Below, piece by piece: positions 1 through 7,852 of a DNA stretch of 34,992 bases. The stretch lies in contig JABDFG010000022.1 in NCBI GenBank assembly GCA_013286655.1, positions 1 through 34,992 on the forward strand, given 5' to 3'. The notes below the pieces were generated by a model that saw only the letters and a list, made by a program, of their open reading frames with translations, had not been told where the DNA came from and made no database searches. Source of the stretch: Bacteroidota bacterium (GTDB lineage Bacteria; Bacteroidota; Bacteroidia; JABDFU01). How positions within the stretch are numbered: the stretch's first letter is position 1; each line of letters begins with the position of its first letter. Position numbers and translations under genes: made by a program.

Positions 1-348
1 TCACGCATGATGGAAAGGGAAATCTTCTCAATACCAACGCAGACACCATTGCTGCGGCATTAGCCGTTTCGATGGCAACAAAAATGGAAGCTCACCTGTT
101 TTATTGTTTTGAGAAAAATGGCGTGCTGCTCAATGTAAATGATGACAGCTCTTTCATTTCTGAGCTAAAACAGGATCACTACGAAGAAATGAAAGAAAAA
201 AAAGCAAATATACGAAGGCATGATACCAAAACTGGACAATGCATTTCAGACGGTAGCAAAAGGTGTCCATTCCGTGTACATTTGTAATGCCTTTCATTTA
301 TCATCCATCGTAAATAACGCACAGCCTATTGGTACACGCATCAGCTGA
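1..348 (+). CDS. argB: Acetylglutamate kinase ArgB, 3' part, with a frameshift
   Basis: The window opens inside an N-acetylglutamate (or N-succinylglutamate) kinase, which phosphorylates the gamma-carboxylate in arginine synthesis in the cytoplasm. The frame beginning at base 3 reads THDGKGNLLNTNADTIAA, the ArgB substrate/nucleotide-binding region, and runs to about base 200. The conserved C-terminus (GMIPKLDNAFQTVAKG, ending PIGTRIS) lies in a different frame, from about 205 to the TGA at 346-348. The two frames meet in a run of eight A (196-203). Removing one A would restore a continuous ...EKKQIYEGMIPKLD... protein. Read without correction, translation ends at 287 and loses the last roughly 44 family residues. 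argE and argH follow directly, so the gene is expected to be functional. A sequence error, transcriptional slippage or a genuine mutation are all possible. Confidence 0.85.
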
Positions 349-1414
349 AATAAAGACCGGGCAATTATTTAACGAAGCAATAGCCCTGCTCAAGAGACTG
401 ATCGCCACTCCTTCGTTCAGTAAAGAAGAACAAGGAACAGCAGGAATTATCAATGACTTCTTTTTATCAAAAAATATAGCCGTCAGTCGAAAAAATAATA
501 ATATCTGGGTATATAACAAACACTTTGATCAGTTAAAACCCAGCATTCTTTTAAATTCACATCACGATACCGTAAAACCTAATCCAGGTTATACACGGGA
601 TCCTTTTCTACCCAAAGTTGAAGAAGGTAAACTCTACGGACTGGGAAGTAATGACGCAGGAGCCTCTTTGGTAGCCCTAATCGCAGCATTTCTTTCTTTT
701 TATGAAAGAACGGATTTAAAATTCAACATCCTGTTCGCCGCTACAGCCGAAGAAGAAATTTCGGGAGAAAATGGTATTTTCAGTATTCTTCCCGAATTAC
801 CCATCCTTGAGTTTGCGATTGTTGGAGAGCCCACGCAGCTCCAGATGGCCATTTCGGAGAAAGGATTGATGGTGATTGATTGCTACGCAAGAGGAAAAGC
901 AGGCCATGCTGCCCGGAACGAAGGAGAAAATGCCATTTACAAAGCTTTAAAAGATATTGAATGGATAAAAAACTATCAGTACCCCAAAGTTTCGGAAACA
1001 CTTGGTCCTGTTAAAATGAGTGTGACCCTTATTAAATCGGGCACACAGCACAATGTGGTACCTGCCTTGTGTGAATTCACCATTGATGTACGCACAACAG
1101 ATGCTTATACCAATGAAGAAGTTTATAAAATAATAAAACAACATATTTCTTCCGAAGCAAAAGCCCGGTCCATGCGATTACAACCTTCTTCGGTGGGCAG
1201 CGATCATCTATTGGTAAAAACAGCCGGGGAGCTTGGAATTAAAACCTACGGTTCTCCTACACTGTCGGATCAGGCATTAATCGACTCCCCTTCGATTAAA
1301 ATTGGCCCGGGTGACAGTGCACGTTCCCACATGGCAGATGAGTATATTGAATTGCAGGAAATAAAGGAAGGAATCGAATTGTACAGAAAAGTTATAGAAA
1401 AAATCAGTTTGTAA
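329..1414 (+). CDS. argE: M20 family deacylase, ArgE-like (acylornithine/acylcitrulline deacetylase)
   Basis: This is a 361-residue cytoplasmic zinc hydrolase of the M20 family that removes the acyl group from an arginine precursor. The expected metal ligands are visible: H78 and D80 in SHHD, D109 in GLGSNDAGAS, the E141-E143 cluster containing the general base, E167 in GEPTQ, and H334 near the C-terminus (ARSHMADEY). The start is TTG at 329, because the frame is closed by a TAA at 311 and no ATG occurs near the N-terminus. It overlaps the end of argB by 20 bases, which implies translational coupling. Bacteroidota ArgE enzymes may act on acetyl or succinyl derivatives of ornithine or citrulline, and the sequence alone does not say which. 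DapE is the alternative M20 assignment, but the position between argB and argH argues for arginine synthesis. Confidence 0.88.
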   Translation: MVHASAEIKTGQLFNEAIALLKRLIATPSFSKEEQGTAGIINDFFLSKNIAVSRKNNNIWVYNKHFDQLKPSILLNSHHDTVKPNPGYTRDPFLPKVEEGKLYGLGSNDAGASLVALIAAFLSFYERTDLKFNILFAATAEEEISGENGIFSILPELPILEFAIVGEPTQLQMAISEKGLMVIDCYARGKAGHAARNEGENAIYKALKDIEWIKNYQYPKVSETLGPVKMSVTLIKSGTQHNVVPALCEFTIDVRTTDAYTNEEVYKIIKQHISSEAKARSMRLQPSSVGSDHLLVKTAGELGIKTYGSPTLSDQALIDSPSIKIGPGDSARSHMADEYIELQEIKEGIELYRKVIEKISL

Positions 1415-1437
1415 AAAATAGTCATATACCAAGACGT

Positions 1438-2760
1438 ATGAAACTCTGGCAAAAAGGAAATAACGTAGACGAACAGGTAGAAAAATTCACAGTTGGTAAG
1501 GATGTACTATTTGATATTCAATTAGCAGAATACGACGTATTGGGCAATATCGCTCATGCCCGTATGATCGCTTCTATAGAACTTTTGACCAAAGAAGAAT
1601 TGAACAAGCTGGAAGCAGAATTAAAAAAAATTTACCATCAGATAAAAAAAGGAAATTTTATACTGGAAGAAGGGATGGAAGACGTCCATTCACAAATTGA
1701 ATACCAGCTCACCCAGTCATTGGGAGAAACCGGAAAAAAAATTCACGTAGGCCGTTCGCGTAACGATCAGGTCCTGGTAGACCTGAAACTATTTCTCCGG
1801 GAGGAAATCAAATCACTCATCACCCATATAGAACGGCTCTTCAAGCTGCTGCTGCAACAAAGTGAAAAATTCAGAAATCATTTACTCCCCGGCTACACCC
1901 ACTTCCAGGTGGCTATGCCCTCCTCCTTTGGATTATGGTTTGGTGCGTATGCAGAAAGTTTATCCGACGATCTCGAAATGCTCCTGGCATCCTACACCAT
2001 GGTTAATAAAAACCCCCTCGGTTCCGCCGCCGGTTATGGATCCTCCTTCCCTTTGAACAGGCAAATGACAACGGACTTACTCGGTTTCGAATCCTTGAAT
2101 TACAATGCAGTATACGCTCAGATGACAAGGGGCAAATCCGAAAAAGCAGTAGCGATGGGGATGTCAAACGTGGCGTCCACGCTGTCCAGGCTCGCTTATG
2201 ATGTTTGTTTATACATGAACCAGGAATTTGGCTTTGTTAAATTCCCCGATGAGTTAACTACCGGCTCCAGCATCATGCCGCATAAAAAGAATCCCGATGT
2301 ATTTGAACTCATACGCGCCCGGTGCAATAGAATACAGGCTATTCCAAACGAATTGACATTGCTCACCGGCAATTTACCATCCGGCTATCACCGAGATCTG
2401 CAGTTGAGCAAAGAAATTATTTTTCCGGCCATTACCTCCTTAAAAGAATGCATAGAAATGACCATCCTTATGTTGGAAAACATCTCCATCCGGGAAAACA
2501 TTCTGAACGATAAAAAATACGACGTATTGTACAGCGTAGAATCTGTCAACCAATTAGTGATGCAGGGAACTCCCTTCAGAGATGCCTATAAACAGGTAGG
2601 CGAAACCATCGCACAGGGCAATTTCCAACGACCCCAATCGGTACCCTATACACACGAGGGAAGCATCGGAAATCTAAACAACAACAAAATCGCAGAAAAA
2701 TTCAATTCCACACTCAGCAAATTCAAGTTCAACGAGAAAATGCGGGAATTAATCCAATAG
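1438..2760 (+). CDS. argH: Argininosuccinate lyase
   Basis: ArgH splits argininosuccinate into arginine and fumarate, the last step of arginine synthesis. The 440 residues are the normal family length. Visible hallmarks of the fumarase/aspartase superfamily are GRSRNDQ (105-111), the catalytic-histidine region GYTHFQVAMPSSFG (H155) and the signature GSSIMPHKKNPD (276-287) with the catalytic serine in the flexible loop. The ATG at 1438 lies 23 bases after argE, in the same operon. The gene ends facing a minus-strand operon, with a structured intergenic element between them. Confidence 0.97.
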   Translation: MKLWQKGNNVDEQVEKFTVGKDVLFDIQLAEYDVLGNIAHARMIASIELLTKEELNKLEAELKKIYHQIKKGNFILEEGMEDVHSQIEYQLTQSLGETGKKIHVGRSRNDQVLVDLKLFLREEIKSLITHIERLFKLLLQQSEKFRNHLLPGYTHFQVAMPSSFGLWFGAYAESLSDDLEMLLASYTMVNKNPLGSAAGYGSSFPLNRQMTTDLLGFESLNYNAVYAQMTRGKSEKAVAMGMSNVASTLSRLAYDVCLYMNQEFGFVKFPDELTTGSSIMPHKKNPDVFELIRARCNRIQAIPNELTLLTGNLPSGYHRDLQLSKEIIFPAITSLKECIEMTILMLENISIRENILNDKKYDVLYSVESVNQLVMQGTPFRDAYKQVGETIAQGNFQRPQSVPYTHEGSIGNLNNNKIAEKFNSTLSKFKFNEKMRELIQ

Positions 2761-2795
2761 CATGCTCTTTAATTTAGAAACCTGCGGGGAGACGT

Positions 2796-2878
2796 CCACG
2801 AAAGGTGTGAACCTGAAGTTTCGCTGCTTGAGGCGCTGACCTGCGTGATAAGCGAAAGCTTTAGGTTGGCTTTCGTGG
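2796..2878. repeat. Extended imperfect palindrome (long hairpin) downstream of argH
   Basis: Within the 174-base gap between argH and the convergent thioredoxin-like gene I see a nested inverted repeat. Bases 2796-2804 (CCACGAAAG) pair perfectly with 2870-2878. Bases 2810-2818 pair with 2859-2867 (8 Watson-Crick pairs and one G-T). Bases 2819-2825 (TTTCGCT) pair perfectly with 2851-2857. This leaves one small internal loop, one bulged G and an apical loop of 25 bases that can itself form a short GCGC/GCGT stem. The element could be a folded RNA at the 3' end of argH mRNA or a dispersed intergenic repeat. I see no ORF in it that looks real. Confidence 0.6.
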
Positions 2879-2889
2879 CGCACTTTTCT

Positions 2890-2929
2890 TTGGTTCGTTT
2901 CTTTTGTGCGAGCAAAAGAAATGAACAAA
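2890..2929. terminator. Strong hairpin between convergent genes, possible bidirectional terminator
   Basis: Bases 2893-2906 (GTTCGTTTCTTTTG) pair with 2913-2926 (CAAAAGAAATGAAC), giving a 14-bp stem with one G-T pair and a 6-base loop (2907-2912). Two more A-T pairs lie outside a single mismatch. It sits just beyond the stop of the minus-strand gene (2935) and 130 bases after argH. It lacks a clean long T-run, so its role as a terminator is inferred from position and stem strength. Hairpins built on a CTTTTG/CAAAAG core look familiar to me from Bacteroidota intergenic regions. Confidence 0.5.
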
Positions 2930-2934
2930 TAGTA

Positions 2935-4194
2935 TTACTCCTTCAACAACATATCAACAAACTCATTCGTCTCTTTCACGTATTTATCAAAATACGTCCC
3001 CGTAGCCGGGCCGCTAAAACCAGTAGAAATTTTCCGGACCTTCCCTTTACGGTCAATATAAATAGTCGTTGGAAAAGAAATCAGCTGCTTCAGGGCCGGC
3101 AGTGTTTTAACGGCCTCTGACTTGTCAGAAGAAGTTGCTGCAATTAAAAAATCGTAGGAGCAGGCAAATCTTTTCTTTAACCGTTCCACATTCGCCACTG
3201 CTTTGTTCATATCTCCCGTGCGTTCATATGCCAAAGCAACAATTTCCAATCCTTTTGAAACATTTCGTTCATAGAAGCCGGAAAGAAACCTCGTTTCATC
3301 CATACAATTCGGACACCAGGAACCCATGATCTGAACGATCACCACCTTTCCCCTGTATTTGTCATCGGAAACGGAAACAACTTTTCCATCCAGCCCGGGA
3401 AAACTAAAATCAAGTTTATCATAACCCGGTTTTAAGTAAGTAAGTGAATCCGCATTTCGTAATTCAAATTGATTATTTCTTTCCGCTGCCCACCTTTCAT
3501 GTCCATGCGCTCCCGAATAAAAATCCCCTTCCAATGTCTTATCGACCTTTAGTTTCGCCTTAAACACATAAGCATGCGAACCATCAAAAGAAGACAATTC
3601 CATCAGCGTATCCTTGTTCTTTTCGTACATCCTGCCCGACAAGTAGCGATAATCTCCTGTTTCTGTTAGAAAGGTGCCGTAGATACGATCCAGGCAGCCG
3701 GATTCCTTGAAAAGCCCAATTGATTTGTACGAATCGCTTTTGTTTTCCGGGTTAAAATCCACCTTCCATTTACCAACAAATGGAGAAATGAGCAAATTTC
3801 TCTTCTTCGGGAAAACTTCGATTTGCCGGGCCGCAAACTTTAATCCGCTTTTATTTTTACTGCCATGATTGATCCAGACACCTGAGATCGAATCCTTATT
3901 GATCCATTTAAACCTTAATTCCGAATCAAACACCGGCATTTTAAATCCTATAGAATCGCTTGCCATTGTCAGTTCATCCACCAGGAAGGTTTCCTCCGCG
4001 TTGTAGATCTCCAGTTGCGGCTTTTGGTCCTTGGACAGCATGCGAAAATTGAAATCAAGACACACAGAATCGTTCAAAGGCATTTGCGCAAACCAAAGCC
4101 GGTTTGTCTTTGTGAGAGCACAATCAGATTGAGAAAGTAAAGCCAGCGGGAACAAACAAAAGAAAAAAAAACCAATGAACAACCTTCTTTTCAT
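2935..4194 (-). CDS. Secreted TlpA-like thioredoxin-fold protein
   Basis: This 419-residue protein has an N-terminal signal peptide (MKRRLFIGFFFFCLFPLALLSQ), so it is exported to the periplasm or cell surface. Residues about 25-255 form a beta-rich region I cannot assign. Residues about 258-419 are a TlpA/AhpC-TSA-type thioredoxin domain, with the active site GSWCPNC (C294, C297) and the cis-proline at P375 in FPTTIYID. Such proteins reduce or isomerise disulfides, or handle haem or cytochrome maturation; the substrate here is unknown. It is the last gene of a minus-strand operon, 25 bases after the aldehyde dehydrogenase. The hairpins at 2796-2929 lie beyond its stop. Confidence 0.85.
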   Translation of the reverse strand: MKRRLFIGFFFFCLFPLALLSQSDCALTKTNRLWFAQMPLNDSVCLDFNFRMLSKDQKPQLEIYNAEETFLVDELTMASDSIGFKMPVFDSELRFKWINKDSISGVWINHGSKNKSGLKFAARQIEVFPKKRNLLISPFVGKWKVDFNPENKSDSYKSIGLFKESGCLDRIYGTFLTETGDYRYLSGRMYEKNKDTLMELSSFDGSHAYVFKAKLKVDKTLEGDFYSGAHGHERWAAERNNQFELRNADSLTYLKPGYDKLDFSFPGLDGKVVSVSDDKYRGKVVIVQIMGSWCPNCMDETRFLSGFYERNVSKGLEIVALAYERTGDMNKAVANVERLKKRFACSYDFLIAATSSDKSEAVKTLPALKQLISFPTTIYIDRKGKVRKISTGFSGPATGTYFDKYVKETNEFVDMLLKE

Positions 4195-4219
4195 TACCTA
4201 TCAAATTAAATGGCAGACA

Positions 4220-5770
4220 TTAAACTGTAAACGCTATTCCCTGTGCGAGGGGCAATTCCGTCCCATAGTTAATCGTATTTGTCTGCCGCCGCATGTAGGC
4301 TCTCCAGGCATCTGAACCCGATTCCCGTCCTCCACCCGTATCTTTTTCCCCCCCAAAAGCCCCGCCTATCTCAGCTCCGGAAGTTCCAATATTCACATTG
4401 GCTATACCACAATCTGAACCTTCCTGAGACAGAAATTTTTCCGTTTCCAGTATATTCCTGGAAAATATAGCGGAAGAAAGTCCCTGAGGAACATCGTTGT
4501 GAAGTTCAATCGCCTCTCCCAGAGAGGAATATTTCATAAGGTATAAAATCGGAGCAAATGTTTCCTCCTGAACCTTTCGGAAACTATTTTTAGCTTCTAT
4601 TATGCATGGCCTGACATAACAACCCGAATCAAAACCCTTTCCTTTCAGCACCTCTCCACCACAAACCACTTTCCCGCCTTCTGCTTTCACTTCCTTCAGG
4701 GCTTCCTCAAACACACGTACAGCCTGCTTGTCAATAAGAGGTCCGACCATTGTTCTTTTTTCCAAAGGGTGGCCAATGACCAGTTGAGCGTAGGCCTTTT
4801 CCAGTTTTTCCCTGAAACTTGCATAAATGGTATCCTTTATAATCAAACGCCGGGTTGTCGTGCAGCGCTGCCCCGCAGTACCCGCGGCACCAAATAGTAC
4901 AGCCCTTAAGGCCAGGTCCAGGTCGGCATGTTCGGTAATAATAATGGCATTGTTTCCACCTAATTCCAATAAGGAACGGCCCAGTCGTTTGGCGACTGCC
5001 GTTCCAACCGTTATTCCCATACGCGTAGAGCCGGTGGCTGAGATAAGCGGGATCCGTTTATCCGTACAGATCAATTCCCCGATGCGGGCATCACCGATGA
5101 TAAGGTTCAGAACTCCTTCCGGCACTTCATTCCGGTTTAGCACACCGGTAATCAGGGTATGACAGGCAATTGCACACAAAGGCGTTTTTTCAGATGGTTT
5201 CCAGATCACGGTGTCTCCACAAACCAAGGCCAACATGGAATTCCAGGCCCATACCGCCACCGGAAAATTAAAAGCAGAGATAACACCTACCCTTCCAAGG
5301 GGATGCCATTGTTCATACATGCGATGCCGGGGACGTTCGGAGTGCATCGTCAACCCATACAGTTGTCTCGACAAGCCGACAGCGAAATCACAGATATCGA
5401 TCATTTCCTGAACCTCACCCAAACCCTCCTGATAAATTTTTCCGGTTTCATACGAAACGAGCTTCCCCAAAGGTTCTTTGTATTTTCTTAATTCATCAGC
5501 TATCTGACGAACCAGATCACCCCGTTTAGGCGCCGGCACCATCCTCCACTTATGAAAAGCCTCTTGCCCGGTCTTCATCATTTTTTCGTAATCCAGCTTA
5601 GTAGCTTGATTTACAATTCCGATTAATTCCCCATCCGCCGGAGAATAGGAATCAATACGATCTCCCTTCGTTTCGTACCATTTTGTACCCGTGCAAATCC
5701 CTTTACTAATCCGTTTTAAGCCAAGCTCCTGCAGAACCCGCCCCATTTCATACCTATCATTTGCTGCCAT
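4220..5770 (-). CDS. Aldehyde dehydrogenase, ALDH7 type (aminoadipate-semialdehyde dehydrogenase-like)
   Basis: This is a 516-residue NAD(P)-dependent aldehyde dehydrogenase. Catalytic landmarks are N168 in AFNFP, K191 in WKPSE, E269 in LELGGNN and the nucleophile C303 in TAGQRCTTTRR. The sequence around 121-160 (QEMIDICDFAVGLSRQLYGL, then EQWHPLG) matches ALDH7, the antiquitin/AmaB group, which oxidises 2-aminoadipate 6-semialdehyde in lysine breakdown. The family call is firm; the exact substrate is inferred. The start overlaps the end of the upstream TPR gene by 14 bases, so translation is probably coupled. The internal Met8 is a possible alternative start. Confidence 0.9.
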   Translation of the reverse strand: MAANDRYEMGRVLQELGLKRISKGICTGTKWYETKGDRIDSYSPADGELIGIVNQATKLDYEKMMKTGQEAFHKWRMVPAPKRGDLVRQIADELRKYKEPLGKLVSYETGKIYQEGLGEVQEMIDICDFAVGLSRQLYGLTMHSERPRHRMYEQWHPLGRVGVISAFNFPVAVWAWNSMLALVCGDTVIWKPSEKTPLCAIACHTLITGVLNRNEVPEGVLNLIIGDARIGELICTDKRIPLISATGSTRMGITVGTAVAKRLGRSLLELGGNNAIIITEHADLDLALRAVLFGAAGTAGQRCTTTRRLIIKDTIYASFREKLEKAYAQLVIGHPLEKRTMVGPLIDKQAVRVFEEALKEVKAEGGKVVCGGEVLKGKGFDSGCYVRPCIIEAKNSFRKVQEETFAPILYLMKYSSLGEAIELHNDVPQGLSSAIFSRNILETEKFLSQEGSDCGIANVNIGTSGAEIGGAFGGEKDTGGGRESGSDAWRAYMRRQTNTINYGTELPLAQGIAFTV

Positions 5771-7772
5771 TTTGCATGTTTTTTAAAGTCTCATATCCGT
5801 GTTTCGCCTGCGGATGATTCGGGTTCAGTTGTAACGTTCTAGCCCAGGCATCCAAAGCTTTCGGATAGTCTTTAATAGTGAAATAAGCCCCCCCCAGGTT
5901 ATACCAAATCTCTGCATTATTCGGAGCGACCTGTAAACCCTTTTGCATTTCAGCGATCGCTTCAGTATACTTCTGTTCCTTTCCCAGGCGAAGTGCGTTA
6001 TTCAAATACCCATTGGAAAGAATCTCCTTGTACCGGGGGATATCCGGATAATGCGGATAGTATTTCTCAACCATGTCCCAGTTCTCTTTGGTTTTGGCCA
6101 GATCGCCCAGTTTATAATACGCTAATCCACGATTGATATAACTGGTCACATAACGTTCGTGTATACCGATCGCTTTATCCAAATACCCAATTCCCTTCAT
6201 CAGCAACTCGTTTTGCTTCGCCTTATTTTCAGGACGCTCGGATAAATCGATGTAACGCGCACCCGCATTACCGTTCGCCAGTGCACTATTAGGAACCGTT
6301 TCCACATCCTTGGTAAATAAGGTAATGTCATTCTTCCAGTCCGCATTCCGTTCGATTGTTTTGAAAGCACTCGCAATCACCAGTATGGCAAGGGATCCCA
6401 CCAGGATCAAACGCTTGGTTGCCTCCCCTGAACTGAGTTTCCGGACTCCTTTAACCAGCAGGAAAGCTGCTGCAATAGCAAAACCAAGCGAAGAATGGTA
6501 AATCAATCGCTCGCCCATGGTCGCCCCGATATTCAGAAAAATGTTACAGACCAGAAACAAATTTGTCAAATAAAATGCAATCGCAAAACACAGTACGTGG
6601 CGCTTTTTAAACAGCCAGATTCCGGTTGCTATCATTCCCACATGAATCACTACGGAAAGCCAGACGATCAGATCCCCGATATTTTTATACGCAATAGCCC
6701 GGTAAGAATAATCCGCCGACAGGGGATGCGGAAATAATAACAGTTTGAGATAATTCAAGGTAGTCGCTATTTCCGTCGCTATTTTCTCAGAGCCTTTTGC
6801 AAACAAATAAGGGTTATTTAAAACTTCATTATCCGGCACATTTGCCTTCAGTACAACAATGGAGAAACGGATCATCACATATACGATCAGAACCAGCGTA
6901 TACGGCAAAAAGGATTTAAAACTTTCGCCGGACGTATACCCTTTAAACAAATAGAACGCCAGGGGTAATAACACAACCAGCGTAACGGCATATTCCTTAG
7001 ACAACAAAGCCAGGAAAAAACACAGGAGCGCTTTGAGTAGAGTCTGACCCTTCGTATCCTCCTTGTACCGGAATGCGTAAATAAATGTCAGACAAATAAA
7101 AAGAAAAGACATAATCTCATCCCGGCTCTTTACATTGGCAACTACTTCCGTGTGGATCGGGTGAATCACAAACAAAAGCGTAGCAATAAATGCCATATCC
7201 GGTTCAAGGGGAAATACGATATTTCTGAGAAAATAAAGTAATACAACGGCAGACAGGACGTACAACAATATATTCACCGCATGGCGAAAATGCATGCCTT
7301 TTGCAATACAATCCATTTCGTTCCACAATCCATCCTGATTGATGTCTTCTTCCGGATCCATCTTTCCATTACTGTTTGTATCCCAACAATTATCTTTTAG
7401 CTTCCCATTTGAGGTAGTTCCAATAAACTCCTGTTCTATAGCGAACGTAACAATCGATAATGGACGGTAACGACCACCGGACAATTGATCCTTGGCATTC
7501 ATCTGACGGTAAAAACTGTCATAAGCATCCCTGCTTAAAATTTTAGGTATGCCTTTAAATCCTTCCTGAACATATTCATTCTTCCCGATCACGATGCCAT
7601 CATCCAGTGCAAATTCATTAAAAAAAGAATTAAAATAAAACACCAGGCCAATCAATGAAATGATCATCGCCTGCGTCCGGAAATCGGAAAAAGAAAAGAA
7701 AGAAGAAACAGGTAAGGTAACCGGGCTTTTTTGAACGGGCCCGGGTTTGTGCTTGCTTTTTTGCTTAGCCAT
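5757..7772 (-). CDS. TMTC-like multi-pass membrane protein with EF-hand-like insert and C-terminal TPRs
   Basis: This 671-residue inner-membrane protein has one membrane segment at about 33-53, then a large extracytoplasmic loop, then roughly eight or nine hydrophobic segments to about 470, and tetratricopeptide repeats from about 500 to the end. The acidic pair D57-D58 (FALDDG) and the later HPIHTEVVANVKSRDEI motif are typical of the TMTC/DUF1736-like branch of GT-C glycosyltransferases, which use lipid-linked sugars. Between residues 128 and 155 two consecutive loops match the EF-hand pattern: DTNSNGKMDPEE (131-142) and DINQDGLWNEMD (143-154). It is the first gene of the operon, reading away from the histidine kinase. 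The family is reasonably clear; activity and acceptor are unknown. Confidence 0.75.
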   Translation of the reverse strand: MAKQKSKHKPGPVQKSPVTLPVSSFFSFSDFRTQAMIISLIGLVFYFNSFFNEFALDDGIVIGKNEYVQEGFKGIPKILSRDAYDSFYRQMNAKDQLSGGRYRPLSIVTFAIEQEFIGTTSNGKLKDNCWDTNSNGKMDPEEDINQDGLWNEMDCIAKGMHFRHAVNILLYVLSAVVLLYFLRNIVFPLEPDMAFIATLLFVIHPIHTEVVANVKSRDEIMSFLFICLTFIYAFRYKEDTKGQTLLKALLCFFLALLSKEYAVTLVVLLPLAFYLFKGYTSGESFKSFLPYTLVLIVYVMIRFSIVVLKANVPDNEVLNNPYLFAKGSEKIATEIATTLNYLKLLLFPHPLSADYSYRAIAYKNIGDLIVWLSVVIHVGMIATGIWLFKKRHVLCFAIAFYLTNLFLVCNIFLNIGATMGERLIYHSSLGFAIAAAFLLVKGVRKLSSGEATKRLILVGSLAILVIASAFKTIERNADWKNDITLFTKDVETVPNSALANGNAGARYIDLSERPENKAKQNELLMKGIGYLDKAIGIHERYVTSYINRGLAYYKLGDLAKTKENWDMVEKYYPHYPDIPRYKEILSNGYLNNALRLGKEQKYTEAIAEMQKGLQVAPNNAEIWYNLGGAYFTIKDYPKALDAWARTLQLNPNHPQAKHGYETLKNMQNGSK

Positions 7773-7809
7773 GCTATACGAAATTAAGGTTTTTAACGTT
7801 AGGTTTCAC

Positions 7810-7817
7810 TACCTTTA
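7810..7817 (+). promoter_or_regulatory. Putative Bacteroidota -7 element
   Basis: TACCTTTA differs from the Bacteroidota sigma-70 -7 consensus TAnnTTTG only in its last base. It lies 35 bases before the TTG start of the histidine kinase, in the 80-base gap between divergent genes. I do not see a clear -33 TTTG element. Confidence 0.35.
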
Positions 7818-7852
7818 TGGACATTCGTGGTCATTAAAATCTAATCCGAAAA

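Noticed and set aside
72-287. Free-standing 71-residue gene
   Set aside because: It is the out-of-context middle of argB. Its last part (after the A8 run at 196-203) is frameshifted and the true C-terminus continues in another frame to 348.
2761-2934. tRNA or known riboswitch in the gap after argH
   Set aside because: The folding is one long hairpin plus a second stem; there is no cloverleaf, CCA end or T-loop, and no riboswitch signature I recognise.
2845-3120. Plus-strand frame of 91 residues after argH
   Set aside because: It runs through the hairpins at 2853-2929 and then antisense to the thioredoxin-like gene, with no recognisable domain.
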